From contig UESW01003833.1 in NCBI GenBank assembly GCA_900491605.1, positions 1,336,195 to 1,400,194 on the forward strand: DNA of 64,000 nucleotides, read 5' to 3'. The DNA comes from Calamus simplicifolius (Eukaryota; Streptophyta; Magnoliopsida; Arecales; Arecaceae). Under the pieces are notes generated by a model. The model ran no database searches and was not told the origin of the DNA. It worked only from the letters and a program-made list of their open reading frames with translations. Both the position numbers and the translations under genes were made by a program. Below are positions 9,877 through 20,869 of the stretch, piece by piece. The number at the start of each line of letters is the position of its first letter. The stretch's first letter is position 1.

Positions 9877-11140
9877 TTGATGATTAATTTGAATAGTTTC
9901 AGATCCTTGAAACTTGATTTCTTTGAGTCAGAGGGCTTCTCAATAGGAAGATGTTTAAAAGAAATGGGGTGGGAAAAGATTTGTTCATTAGATATCCCCA
10001 CTTATCCTGCCCCAGTGAGAGAATTTTACAATGATTTGAGTAGAGGAGAAGGCAGTTTAGTCAGTATTGTAAGAGGAACTAGAGTTGTAATAACTGCTGA
10101 AATCCTTGGAAATCTGTTGGAAATGCCCACAATTGGTATTATGGAATATCAGCATAATGATAGAAGTGGTGCATTATCAAGAATGTTAGGGAGGGATGTA
10201 ACCGAGTTTGAGGAAATTCTTGCTAATCAATTAAATCTGGAGCTCAGGTTACTACACAACATATGTGGAAGAATTTTATTTCCCAAAATTGATAGATTTG
10301 AGTACGTCTCAGAGCGAGACATTCTTTTGATGGATTGTATTATAATTGGAAGGCCAGTCAACCTAGCTGGCATGATGATTGGTTATATAGCAGAGGCTGC
10401 TACAAAGAAAAGATCTACACTGCCATATGGTATGGTTCTAACATTGATCTTTAGAAGCCAAGGTGTGCTAATTATGGATAATGAACCCCTAAGGAAATTA
10501 AAGCACACTGACTATTATAGTATTTCTACTATTCATCGGATGGGCTTCAAGAAGTTAAATGGTATCTGGATGAAAGAAGGACGAAAAAGCTGAGAGAGAT
10601 AGAACTGAAGAGGCCAGAGTAGAAGATATCCCTGGACCATCCACTGCGGGACCATCAGTCCCTGATCCATTTATTGCGGGACCATCTATAGCTGGACCTT
10701 CAGAAGCTGGACCGAGCACAGTTCCCTCTCCTCCACATATGTCTGTTACTGCTTCTGAGAGATTCTCTGATGAGCAGATTGGTCAGTTGAGAGCCTTGCT
10801 TTCTGAATATGACAGTCAGAGATCTCATGAGATTAATCAATTAAAAGAAGACTTCAATCAGCTAAAAGAAGAACTTAACTCGAGACTTGACATGATTTCC
10901 TTTTCCATAAGCAATTCTGTTGAATCCTTTGGTGTTGAACTTCACAAAATCTTTGAAAGGATGGAAGGCATTGCTGATGGCTCAGGATCTTATGTTCATG
11001 CAACTGGTCAACTGAAGAAGGACATTGACCTTGCAGTCTCACAGATTGAAGCTTGTCTTGAAAATTTTAAGAAATCTCAAAAAGATGATGTAATGGAAAT
11101 CATAGGTCACTTGAAGAAAATTATATTCAAACATATCTGA
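9877..11140 (+). pseudogene. Copy B envelope-like / plant transposon protein ORF
   Basis: Third gene of the Sirevirus, in two open pieces (9877-10593 and 10739-11140) separated by one frameshift near 10565. The first 238 codons are globular, with EMGWEKICSLDIPTYPAPV, VREFYNDLSRGEGS, GTRVVITAEILGNLLEMP and DYYSISTIHRMGF. They resemble the plant-specific family annotated as putative plant transposon protein (Transposase_32-like, from memory). Next comes a Gly-Pro-Ser-rich linker with repeated AGPS words. The end is a heptad-like coiled coil (EINQLKEDFNQLKEELNSRL). I see no signal peptide and no clear membrane helix, so a true envelope role is not supported. The basic N-terminus present in copy A is missing, so the leader was deleted here. 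Confidence 0.75.
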
Positions 11141-11410
11141 CTTTGATTTTGATTTTGATACTCTTTTGTATCTTAGGTTCTCCAGGTTTACTTTATCTTG
11201 ATAGTTTGTATTTAGGAATTTTGAGTATCTAATGTATCTCACTTTGGAATGTACTTGAATCAACTTATGTAATGTTTCTTACTTATGTAATGCAATTACA
11301 CATTTTCAAATCTGTCTATGATTGACTGCTTGAATCCCTATGTCTTATTGAACCAATAATTTTTCTCTAATAACTTTCTTTATCTAATACTCTCCTTATT
11401 GCTGATAACA

Positions 11411-11823
11411 AAAAAGGGGAAGAGATGGTTGAATATGCAAAAAAAAAAAAAAAAAGAGACTTGAAATTTTAATGAGAGATGGTTGAATATGCAAAAAGAA
11501 AGAAAGAAAGGGGGAGAAATGATTGTTTATGCAAAAAGAAAGAGACTTGAAATTTTAATCAGTTCAATTAAAATTTAATTTTTATATATGCAGGGGGAGC
11601 TTAACAACAAGCTTAATTGCAATTTTCTGTACATTTAGTTTAAATGTTCATAATTGATGGCTTATATAGAACTCATGCATAATTTTAAAAGTTCACTTTG
11701 AATATTGGCATCAAATCCTTCATTAAAAATGTTTTAAGCTTTAAAATGACTATAATCTTTAGTTCGAATGAATTTTTTGAATGCATATACTCAAAGTTTT
11801 TGTTATCATCAAAAAGGGGGAGA
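11411..11823 (+). promoter_or_regulatory. Polypurine tract cluster of copy B
   Basis: AGGGG-type purine runs lie at about 11415, 11509, 11592 and 11815. The last abuts the 3' LTR (AAAAAGGGGGAGAT, then TGTTGAC). Between them a segment of about 60 bp containing GAGATGGTTGAATATGCAAAA is locally repeated, with an A run of about 15. Confidence 0.8.
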
Positions 11824-11824
11824 T

Positions 11825-13269
11825 TGTTGACCCAATTGATGATTTTGATGATTAACAAAACTATTTGAGTATAACAATTGAAGGCTCTAATGATTTTGAT
11901 TAAGTTTTTCAGATTATAAGTCGATTGAATGATCAAAATCAGGAGTTAAATCTTGTTCTGGATCGAATCTAATGTCTAGGTAAGATCACAGACATTAGAG
12001 ACGACTCCGAGAATCACAGAGCCAACTCCAATATCTGGCACGGAAGTTAGAGTCGACTCCGAGACTGTGAGAGCCGACTCCAACAGAAAAGACAGAACGT
12101 TGATTTTTCTGGCCCCGACTTAGAGTCAACTCCGGGTCTGTTAGAGTCGACTCCAGAAAAGTTTCTTGTCGACCCCAGAAAAGTCAGAGACGACTCCAGA
12201 ATTAATGGATTAAAGTGTTTCGAGTTAGAGCCGACTCCAGAAAAGTTAGAGTCGACTCCAACCCACCTGGAACGAAAAATCAAATTGCCAGATCAGCTCT
12301 AACGGTAATATTTCTATTTTACTTTATTTTTAACGATATATTTGTTGCAAGGTACGCTCCAACGGATAGTTTTCTTCCAAAAATGGTTTGAAAGAAATCT
12401 ATAAAAAGGGAAGACTATCATTCAAAAACAAGAACGGAAAAACAAAGAAGAAAAACGAAATAGAGAAATCCCAATTCAAAAATCCAAAAAGAGAGAGCCT
12501 GAATCTCAAGAGAAAAACCTTCTAGCTCAAATCCACTCCACTCCAAAAAGCTCAAGAGGAATCCAAGGCATTCAAATCAAAGTTTTGGTGGATTTCTCAA
12601 ATTGGAGAAAGAGGATCAGTTTCTTGCTTTTCAATCCTTCTTAACTGCTTCAACTGTGAAGAATCGGAGCTGAGGCTTGATTCAATCTAGCAAGGAGAAG
12701 AAGAAAAGAAGAAAAGAAGAAAAGCTCAAAAGCCAACCAACTACAAATCAGGCTTTTCTAAACTTTGTTCATTTACTTGATTATTTGCTCATTGAGGAGC
12801 TGTGTACTTGAAAAACAATATTTCTTTTGTTTGTGTCTAGTTCAATCTGTGGGATTGAACTAGTGGAGGTAGTCTTACCTCGGTACAAGCTTGGTATAGC
12901 TTGTGTTAGGGTTTTTGTGCTGGTGAGCCCGAAAAACTGGCTGGGTTCGTTGTGATCCCGGGAAAACAACAAGTTTAAGTTGTGAGCTTGTAAAACAACT
13001 CGGCTGTAATCAAGGAAGATTATAGTGTGGACCCAAGTGAATCTTGGGAGTGGACGTAGGTGTTGGATACACCGAACTACTATAAAATCTTTGTGTTTGC
13101 CGTGTCTCCTTTCTCTATCTCTATCTCTATCTTATTGATTGTATTTTGTTTTTGCATCTGCATTCACTTTCACTCACACTAAGCAAACAAATATTTCAAA
13201 AGGTTTAAATTTTTTTTAAAGAACCCAATTCACCCCCCCCCCCCTCTTGGGTTGTCATCTGGGCCAACA
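11825..13269 (+). repeat. 3' LTR of Sirevirus copy B (1445 bp)
   Basis: Starts TGTTGAC after the polypurine tract and ends GGGCCAACA. It shares with LTR A the layout of U3 palindromes (about 11990-12265), TATAAAAA at 12400-12407 and the C-run and end block. It differs in the palindrome copies, which are GAGTCGACTCC-like with several GACGACTCC variants. It is about 200 bp shorter than LTR A, so the two copies belong to related but distinct subfamilies or ages. Confidence 0.92.
12400..12407 (+). promoter_or_regulatory. TATA box of LTR B
   Basis: TATAAAAA lies about 135 bp downstream of the last palindrome, at the same place in the LTR as in copy A. Confidence 0.6.
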
Positions 13270-14586
13270 GCCTCGATGCAGCAGGAGTATCTCTCGAAGA
13301 CATCTGCAAACAAATATACAAACTAGAATTAATAAATAAGAAAGTATAAGAACATATAGTTGTAATAATTTAAAAAAAACATGAATACTACCAAATTAAT
13401 CACTGTCATCACTAATATGCTCATTGTCTTCATCATCCTCCATATCAGAACTATGTATAGATCCCTCACTATCATAATCAGCTAGTGTGTCGTCCTCCTC
13501 AACATCTTCGCATATAAAGTCATCTTGACCGACATCACTTTGACCTCTAATGTTTTCTTGAATTGCAACTATTTCAGCATCAGTGTCCGTACGCCGAGAT
13601 GTTATTAAGTCAATGTCAGGTTGCTCACATGTGAATCGAAGGACTGCTGAATCATCTTCTTGATATACTTCTTCCTGAACATCATCATCTTTTTTTGAAA
13701 TATCCCACAAATGACGATGACTAACCTTGTATACCACTTTCCAATTAGAATTGTTCTTCAAATCATCCAAGTAGAAAACCTTTTCAGCTTGTGATGCTAA
13801 AATGAATGGCTCATGTTTGTACCATTCTGAACTAATATTTATACTTGTAATATTATAATGTTGTTGCATTCTCATGTGCTTTGGTTCAGTTTCAAACCAT
13901 TTGCACTTGAACATTATCGCCTTACAACCTTTAACAAAATAAAATTCAAGGACCTCTAATAATATACCATAAAAGTTAATTTTTTCTCCTAAATGAGTAG
14001 AGGGAACACAAATGCCACTATTATGTGTTTTATGGCCGACATCCCGATTAACAGTGATAAATTTAACGCCGTTCACCACACAACCAGTATACGAGAACAC
14101 ACGACTGTCGAGACCAATAGACAATGAATAAAGCTCATCAGTAGCTTCAGATGCCCCAGCAAAATGCTTATTTAACATCTGGATAAACCAAACATCAACG
14201 TCATTTGATATAAAGACATATAATATATTAATTTACAATATAAATGAATGTACGGGCTTACTTCATTTTTAAACCACTCTAAAAATCTTTCCTTCTGTAA
14301 TTGGTCCAGTTGTTCCGGTCTAGTTGGATTTAGCTGATCAATGTATTGGCTATAGAGAACATTACGCTAATGAGCACTATAGAAAATTTAAAGATATGAA
14401 AAAATAATTTTACAAGTATACTTACTTGAGAAATGGTTGCACTTCTGGACAATTATTGATGAGGTACCAATGTACTTGTTTTAAAGTTTTATCATCTAAA
14501 TGCATCATTCTTCCTTTTCCAAGAGGCCGCCAACGAGTTGCAAATATATTTAATTGCTTGTCCAAATGGCTATCCGAATCAAAATT

Positions 14587-15606
14587 TCATTCTGAACGAT
14601 TGAATCTTGTTTCTATGCCTCGAAAATACATTGAACAAAATGTAAGAGACTCGTTGACAACATAAGCTTCTGCAATTGAACCTTCCGGACGAGCCTTATT
14701 ACGTACGTATTGTTTATACGTACCAAGTGCCCTTTCGAAAGGATACATCCATCTACTTTGAACAGGTCCGGCAAGTAAGGCCTCGTAAGGCAAATGAATT
14801 GATAAGTGCACCATAACGTCAAAAAATGCTGGTGGGAACATTCGTTCAAGCTTACATAAGATCACCACAATCTGCTCTTGTAACAACTCCAAATCCCTAA
14901 CATACAATGCCCTTGAACAAAGTTGTTGGAAGAAATTAGAAAGCTCAATTAAAGTACTACTCTCATATTTCTGCAAGAATGGTTGAATGCCAATAGGTAA
15001 CAATCTTTGAAGTAGTACGTGACAATCATGTGTCTTCAAGCCGGATATCTTTCCATCACCTTCATTTACGCACCTTGAAATATTTGAAGAATATCCATCG
15101 GGCACCTTCACAGATTTTAGCCACTTACAGAATTGTCTTCTTTCATCTAATATAAATGTGTAAGATGCAGGAGGCTTATAAACTCTATTACCTTGAGTTT
15201 GTAACCACAATTCCCTTCGGATCCCCATTGAAGCCAGGTCCTCTCTTGCTTTATATGTGTCTTTTGTCTTACCTTCGATGCTTAATAAAGTTTCCACGAC
15301 ATTGTCACAAATATTCTTCTCAATATGCATAATATCTAAGTTATGTCTCAATTTTAATGATGACCAATACTCCAACTCAAAGAAAATGCTCTTCTTATAC
15401 CAATTCAACTCATTTGGTGCACGCTTTCGCTTTCGATGTTTATTGTTTGGATGCTTTCCGGACTGTTCAGCAGCTATGTGTTCTAATTGCATTAAAATTT
15501 CTTCACCGGTCAACATTTTTGGTTTGACTTCATGCTCTCTACTTCCATCATGGAGTCTACTATTTCGCCACTTATGATCAATAGGCAAGTAACGGCGATG
15601 TCCCAT
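14587..15606 (-). CDS. TNP2 middle segment with DUF4218-like region (open frame, partial)
   Basis: Largest intact piece of the second half of the transposase, 339 codons. It begins just after a frameshift (MGHRRYLPIDHKWRNSRL is internal sequence, not a true start). It holds the conserved LRHNLDIMHIEKNICDNV block and then the DUF4218-like region with GPVQSRWMYPFERAL and ARPEGSIAEAYVVNE. It ends at an in-frame TGA, after which reading continues (LDKQLNIFATRWRPLGKG) to a consensus GTAAGT donor. Confidence 0.85.
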   Translation of the reverse strand: MGHRRYLPIDHKWRNSRLHDGSREHEVKPKMLTGEEILMQLEHIAAEQSGKHPNNKHRKRKRAPNELNWYKKSIFFELEYWSSLKLRHNLDIMHIEKNICDNVVETLLSIEGKTKDTYKAREDLASMGIRRELWLQTQGNRVYKPPASYTFILDERRQFCKWLKSVKVPDGYSSNISRCVNEGDGKISGLKTHDCHVLLQRLLPIGIQPFLQKYESSTLIELSNFFQQLCSRALYVRDLELLQEQIVVILCKLERMFPPAFFDVMVHLSIHLPYEALLAGPVQSRWMYPFERALGTYKQYVRNKARPEGSIAEAYVVNESLTFCSMYFRGIETRFNRSE

Positions 15607-15623
15607 ATAGAAAATCTTGTCTT

Positions 15624-16682
15624 TCAGCTTTTGGATGAGGTTTGCTCATTACAAACTAGACATGCCTTATAACCCTTTGTGCTCCAACCAGATAATAATG
15701 AGTATGCTGAAAAATCATTTATAGTCCATAAAGCAGCTATGTGCATCCAAAAACTCTCTTTCGTAGATGCATCATATACATCAACACCTTCGGTCCATAA
15801 ATGTTTAAGTTCATCCACTATTGGCCTTAAAAATATATCCATATCCCTTCCTGGAGATTTAGGACCGGGGATAAGCAACGACATCATAAAGAATGTCTCT
15901 TTCATATATTTCCATAGAGGTAAGTTATAAGGTACTAAAATGACGGGCCACATACTGTATGCATTACTCATGTTCCCAAATGGATTGAATCCATCTGAAG
16001 CAAGACCTAACCTTACATTTCTTGGTTCACTGGCAAAATTAGGATACTTTTGATCAAAATCTTTCCATGCTTCTCCATCTGCTGGATGCCGTAACACCCC
16101 ATCTGTGATCGGTCGCTTATCATAGTGCCACCTCATATCTTCAGCTGTATGTCTTGAGGCATATAGACGTTTCAAATGAGGTGTGAGTGGAAAATACCGC
16201 ATAACTTTGTAAGGTATCTTCTTACCTTTGTCTTCAACCACTTGGTACCTAGGCTCGTTGCATACCGGACATTTTTCTAAAGAGGCATTCTCCTTCCAAA
16301 AGATAGCACAATCATGCTTGCATACATGTATATTCTCGTAGCCTAAACCCAACTCATTCATCTTCTTTTTGGCCTCATAGTGCGAAGATGGTATCCTAGT
16401 ACCATTCGGAAATGCCTCTTTCAAAAGTTCAAGCAACATATTGAAAGACTTATTTGTCCACCGATTAAGGACCTTAATGTGCATTAACTTCACTAAGAAT
16501 GTCAAAGTAGAAAACTTTTCACATCCAGGATAAAGCTCGGATTCCACCTCATTGAAAAGATCATCTAATTTCTTACTGTGATCGGTCCTTCCATGATTAG
16601 ACATCATTGGATTGTCATCATCATTGCCAACCTTAGTGTGAGCACCACTTGGGCCAGCGATGTCCTGCAATGCTTCGACCAT
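15624..16682 (-). CDS. TNP2 catalytic N-half (open frame, partial)
   Basis: Open 352-codon stretch of the Transposase_21 family. Visible features are KLDDLFNEVESELYPGC, YENIHVCKHDCAIFW followed by a Cys pair (EKCPVCNEPRY), the MRWHYDKRPITDGVLRHPADG block, and LASDGFNPFGNMSNAYSMWP. The zinc-like ACLVCNEQT is at the end. The protein really starts upstream (about 16993), separated by a TAG. It is frameshifted into the next piece. Confidence 0.87.
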   Translation of the reverse strand: MVEALQDIAGPSGAHTKVGNDDDNPMMSNHGRTDHSKKLDDLFNEVESELYPGCEKFSTLTFLVKLMHIKVLNRWTNKSFNMLLELLKEAFPNGTRIPSSHYEAKKKMNELGLGYENIHVCKHDCAIFWKENASLEKCPVCNEPRYQVVEDKGKKIPYKVMRYFPLTPHLKRLYASRHTAEDMRWHYDKRPITDGVLRHPADGEAWKDFDQKYPNFASEPRNVRLGLASDGFNPFGNMSNAYSMWPVILVPYNLPLWKYMKETFFMMSLLIPGPKSPGRDMDIFLRPIVDELKHLWTEGVDVYDASTKESFWMHIAALWTINDFSAYSLLSGWSTKGYKACLVCNEQTSSKS

Positions 16683-16999
16683 CTCATCTTGTTCCCTTTC
16701 TGAGTCATCATCTTCATTCTAATTTTCATATGAGACATTGCTTCGAAACTGTTCTCCATGAAAATACCACGTCTGATACGTCTTCGAGAAACCCTTTAAC
16801 ATACAGTGTAATTTAACTAAATCAGGCTTATGCCATTTGCCATTATAACACCGCACACAAGGACAACGTATCTTCCCTTCTTCATTAACATGAAGCCTTG
16901 CCTTTTCTATGAACTTCTTAATACCGGCATCATATTCTGGACAATTTCATTTCTTATGTATCCAACTCTTATCAATCGGCATCATTGGATAACATCAAA

Positions 17000-18470
17000 T
17001 CTGAGTAAAAATAGTGAACCTCATTTAAAGAAATTCAGATTTATCTCAAAAATATCCTACTCATAAAAGTGAACCTCATTTAAAGAAACTCATGTAAACC
17101 ATATATGGAGCTGCATAATATATAATTAGATTTAGAAGATCCAAATTTATGAACCGCACATAAGTTCCACTCATAAATCAGTATTTTTTTATTACGAAAT
17201 ATTCTATATTTCAGATTTTTTAATTTAGAACATGGGCTCAGAAGTGTAATAGTAGCAGTGTTGTTGAGCCTGCCACTAATTCAAGCAGTAGCAGCATAGT
17301 AGGCTAGGATTCACACATCAAGAACAGAAAACAGGATCTCATCTTGCAAAATGACCAAGCAATGCATATCAAAGTTGAAAAAACTAAAAGTATAGAATCT
17401 AAAATAATATTATATATATATATAATGACAGCTCATATCAATTAAGAAAAAAAACACATAAATTGCCGGTCCATATAAAGGCCATGATGTAGGCAAGACC
17501 TTATCCCTTCCCTTCTTCTAGAAGCTCTTAAATCCTTCCGTAAATTAATTTCCTTCAGTCTTTTGCATTCAACCTTACCCTTCCCTCTCTGTTTTAACAA
17601 ATATCTAGTCTTCAAGTTTTCCCAAGTACTCATGTCCCTTGACATTCTACATTCTTGTTATCTACATCCACCATTCCCTCACCAGTAACTCCATTTTAGC
17701 AACATTGCTGCCTCTGTTTTCCTCTACTGCTATCTCCACCTTATACAAAAAACAATAACAGCAAGGCCTTCACTGAGCTCCTTGCCACCACCACATCCTC
17801 AAACTCCAATATGAATTGAATTTGAGGTATATTAGACTAAAGAGTTTCAATTAATCTCATGACTTCAGTCATGCAAATGAAGGGTCCCTTGTGTTTTGTG
17901 GTGTCCTTTATTTATGTCACATAATTCTCTTTTTTATGTCTCAAAAAAAAATTCAGCAAATGGTATAACGGAATGATTTGAGAAATGATTCAGCTTAGCC
18001 TTGTGTCATGAATACTGCACAATTTTGTTTTTGCCGAACATTGGGGCTATGTTGCATACTCTGCAACGTAACCTCAATGTGCAATTTGGGATGACAAATG
18101 CCCACATCGTATTAAAAAAAAAATTGAACAAAAAGCCATCACCATCTCAGCTTGATGACCAGTGGGGTTGTTGCAGTATTAAAGACGAGCCTCATAAAAG
18201 GCAAACAACAGATCAAGACGAAAAGCCCGCTTAAATAACTTTCAATGAGAACACATTCAATACTTGTTAACCTGTACTTCGGAACCAAAGAACGACTTCT
18301 TTGTAAAGCCATTCAATCTCTATATATTTCATTATACATTAGAGCTAACAACGACCATAGCACCGCGAGCGGAGGGGAAATTAAAACCCCTAAAATTAGA
18401 AAACAATAAAATTGAAAAAAAATCTAAGTTATAAAAAAAAATACGAACCAAAGAGAATTTTATAAAGCCC
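17000..18470. other. CACTA 5' internal region without recognised gene
   Basis: AT-rich DNA between the transposase start and the GC-rich leader, presumably intron or promoter of the CACTA genes on the minus strand. Only short open frames are present; none resembles a known family. A (TA)n run is near 17410. Confidence 0.5.
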
Positions 18471-18639
18471 TTCTTCTTCTCACCTCGTCCGAGGGCTGAC
18501 AAAGAGGAGCTCAGCGTCCGTGGGCGAGGGTTCCGGCGTACGGGGGCTGACGGCGAAGAGGAGCTCGGGGGGAAGATGGCGGGATAAGGGTTTCACGAAA
18601 TAAAATCACGGGACGGTCTTAGGGTTATTACGGGACCTT

Positions 18640-19420
18640 ATTATGATGAAATTTTATTTCGTCATAATAAGGTCCGACAGTAGATTAAGATTTTTTCGCT
18701 CTATTACGACGAATTTTAAATTCACCGTAATAGGTCTTTTTTATTACGGTGAAATATCTTTTCGCCGTAATAAAATGAAAGAAAAAAAAAATTAAAATCC
18801 TAAAATATAACCTGGACCTATTACGATGAATTTAAAAATTCATCGTAATAGGTCTATTTATTACAGCAAAATATTTTTTCATCGTAATAAAATGAAAGAA
18901 AAATAAAAAATTAAAATCCTAAAATATAATTGGGACCTGTTACGATGAATTTTTAAATTCATCCTAATTGGTCTATTTATTATGGCAAAATATTTTTTCG
19001 CTGTAATAAAATGAAAGAAAAATAAAAAAATCAATATCGTAAAATATAACCTGACCTATTACGACGAATTTAAAAATTCATCGTAATAGGTATTTTTATT
19101 ACGGTGCAAAGATATTTTGCTGTAAAATGAAAGAAAAATAAAAAAAATTAATATCGTAAAATATAACCTGGACCTATTACGACGAATTTAAAAATTCGTC
19201 GTAATAGGTATTTTTATTACGGCGTAAAGATATTTCGCCGTAATAAAATGAAAGAAAAATAAAAAAAATTAATATCCTAAAATATAACCTGGACTTATTA
19301 CGATGCATTTAATTTTTATTTCGCCGTAATAAATTTGTTTTACGATGAATTTAATTTTTATTTCGCCGTTATAAATAAACCTATAACGACGAAAATATTT
19401 TGCCGTAATAGATTCGCTAC
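18640..19420. repeat. CACTA subterminal inverted/tandem repeat array
   Basis: Five to six units of about 119-120 bp. Each holds two hairpins: CCTATTACGACGAATTT mirrored as AAATTCGTCGTAATAGG, and TTATTACGGCG... mirrored as CGCCGTAATAA. They are separated by an A-rich AAAATGAAAGAAAAATAAAA spacer. Unit anchors (GACC) are near 18815, 18934, 19053, 19171 and 19292. Subterminal repeats are where CACTA DNA-binding proteins dock. Confidence 0.9.
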
Positions 19421-19425
19421 ATATA

Positions 19426-19443
19426 CCTTACTTTCTTGTAGTG
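19426..19443 (-). repeat. CACTA terminal inverted repeat (5' end)
   Basis: On the minus strand the terminus reads CACTACAAGAAAGTAAGG. It is the outer boundary of the element and the start of the target duplication CAT. Confidence 0.9.
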
Positions 19444-19805
19444 CATGGCGAATCAGAGGCTCGGCTATAGTCCGGAGAGAATCCCAAATAGCATGGAGCA
19501 GGGGATTGGTGGAATGAAGATCCCCATCCCAATGAATCTAGACAACCGTGAGAGAATCTCCCTCAATAATCAATCTGCTAGAAGCCAAATGACGAACTGC
19601 ATAATTAATACCAACCTATGTAGCCTGAAGCTCCGCCATAGGGACCGATATATCAAGGGAGTCATGGCCACCAGCTGTAAGAAGCTCACCGTCAGATCCC
19701 CTAATAACAAAATTGGACCCGGCAATACGATCTGAGATAGAACCATCAAAATTTATTTTGACATAATTCAGGGGTGAGGGTTCCTGAATTTCGATCTTTA
19801 GCTCA
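19444..19805 (-). pseudogene. RNase H-like fragment of a LINE/retroelement, interrupted by the CACTA
   Basis: Minus-strand reading gives an RVT_3-type RNase H: NYVKINFDGSIS, AGSNFVIRGSDGELL, SVPMAELQAT, a stop, VGINYAVRHL, LIIEGDSLTVV, a stop, then DSLRTIAEPLIRHA. This is the order of catalytic Asp, Glu (MAELQA) and Asp (EGDS) in plant LINE RNase H or free RNase H-like proteins. Two in-frame TAG codons show it is dead. It ends at the CACTA terminus, so the CACTA jumped into this older sequence. Confidence 0.75.
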
Positions 19806-20798
19806 GAAAGAATGTTATGGCTTAAGTGGAAGAGTATGCAAAAGCTTGTGCTAGCAAATAATTAGCCCAATATCATTACTTTATGCAGTATTAAAGAGCT
19901 CAAATAACATATTCCAACTATCTTTTCTTTGTTTTAAAAGTGAGGTCCTAATTATTATATTTTACTAGTAGATTAGAATATTGTATTGGGAGAATCGATC
20001 AAGTGGTCCAAAATTTTGGACTCATTAAGTAGGCTGGACCCTTCTTTCATCAGCTCGTGTGCATGTATTGAAGTGTCCACATCACTTCAAAAGGGCATGA
20101 AAGTTGACACACCCTCTAAGCTCTGCATACATTCTTTTGATTCGCCTAGCAAGCAATGTTTTGAAAATTGAATCAGATCGATTGGTCCAACTAATCTAAT
20201 CAAGAATTGATTATAAGTTTAATTTAATTTTATTATTAAAATTAATTTTTATATGATTTAATAAAAAATTAAATAATTTATTGAATCGAGTTTTGAATGG
20301 AATCAACTTGACTTTTAAACTTTTTATTTTTTTATTTAAATTATATTTATATTTATTATATTTATATTAAAATTAAAATTAATTATAATATCATTTGATT
20401 TGATCAATGCGATTTATCTGATTGAGCTGATTGACTGATGACACAAATGTTAAGCTGTTCTATTGTCCGGTTTTTAAAACATTGCTAGCAAGAACGTGGC
20501 CACGTTGGCAAGGGTAAGGGAACAAGGGGGCTTACTTGGACGGTGGCCTCCCACCGTCCGACCTTTATTTCTCCTTTGTCTGTTAAAAATCGTAAACAGA
20601 TCCTCCTCTCGCGATCGCTCTCCCTCTCACGCTCTTTTCCTTTTCCAGTAATCGTATCAGTCCACACCGCCCAGTCAACAGTCGAACCTAAGCCCTCCTT
20701 TTTCTCCTTTATGTTTTCTCTTCATGGCTGATCCATCACCTCTGCTGCCTCGCCAAGGCCCTCTGCATCTTTCCCAATAAGTGAAGGACACCAAGTCC

Positions 20799-20831
<33 letters not shown>

Positions 20832-20865
20832 CCCCCTCCCCCCTTTCTAGACAGGGCCAAAGCCC
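19806..20865. other. Spacer without recognised gene
   Basis: AT-rich sequence with one T/C-rich patch (20560-20720). A (CA)n microsatellite of about 15 units lies at about 20800-20828, followed by a C run. Short open frames on both strands here follow from the CA repeat and look non-coding. Confidence 0.5.
20800..20845. repeat. (CA)n microsatellite with C tract
   Basis: About 15 CA dinucleotides followed by CCCCCCCTCCCCCC, read directly. Confidence 0.9.
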
Positions 20866-20869
20866 TCTC

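Larger units (their letters stand above)
6477..13269 (+). mobile_element. Sirevirus-type Ty1/copia retrotransposon, copy B (interrupted by copy A)
   Basis: Internal and 3' parts of a second Sirevirus closely related to A. The piece starts in the gag/pol junction (KKIWVPKG, then the protease DSGCSRHMTG). It runs through pol (to 9744), the envelope-like frame (9877-11140) and polypurine tracts (11411-11823) to a 3' LTR (11825-13269). There is no 5' LTR, primer site or gag next to copy A's LTR, so the missing 5' half should lie to the left of copy A outside the window. The 3' LTR is followed by GCCTC (13270-13274), the expected target duplication in the host CACTA element. Confidence 0.92.
13396..16993 (-). 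pseudogene. TNP2-like CACTA transposase, disabled
   Basis: Order on the minus strand: a transposase-associated N-terminal domain (about 16993-16700, MPIDKSWIHKK, RCPCVRCYN, WYFHGE); the Transposase_21/TNP2 catalytic region (16682-15624, then 15606-14587, with HIEKNICDNVVETLL); a DUF4218-like region (FPPAFFDVMVHLSIHL, SRWMYPFERALGTYK); and a DUF4216-like C-terminus (14178-13396, YFVKGCKAIMFKCKWF) ending in a very acidic tail. GT-AG introns can be read at about 14262-14179 and possibly 14425-14377. Damage: TGA and TAG in the N-terminal part, a frameshift near an A run at 15640, and TGA near 14587. This is a non-functional copy of a cut-and-paste transposase. Confidence 0.88.
13270..19443 (-). 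mobile_element. CACTA (En/Spm) transposon, 5' end to mid-element
   Basis: Minus-strand CACTA element. Its 5' end is at 19443: read on the minus strand it starts CACTACAAGAAAGTAAGG, the classic CACTA terminus. It continues with a subterminal array of inverted repeats (18640-19420), a GC-rich leader (about 18470-18590) and a TNP2-like transposase gene (13396-16993). The other end is not in the window because Sirevirus B is inserted just after the transposase gene. The three bases after the terminus are CAT (19444-19446), the presumed 3-bp target duplication. Confidence 0.9.

Noticed and set aside
17442..18234. Small open frames of 67 and 77 codons in the CACTA element
   Set aside because: No motif, no splice or start context, AT-rich non-coding surroundings.
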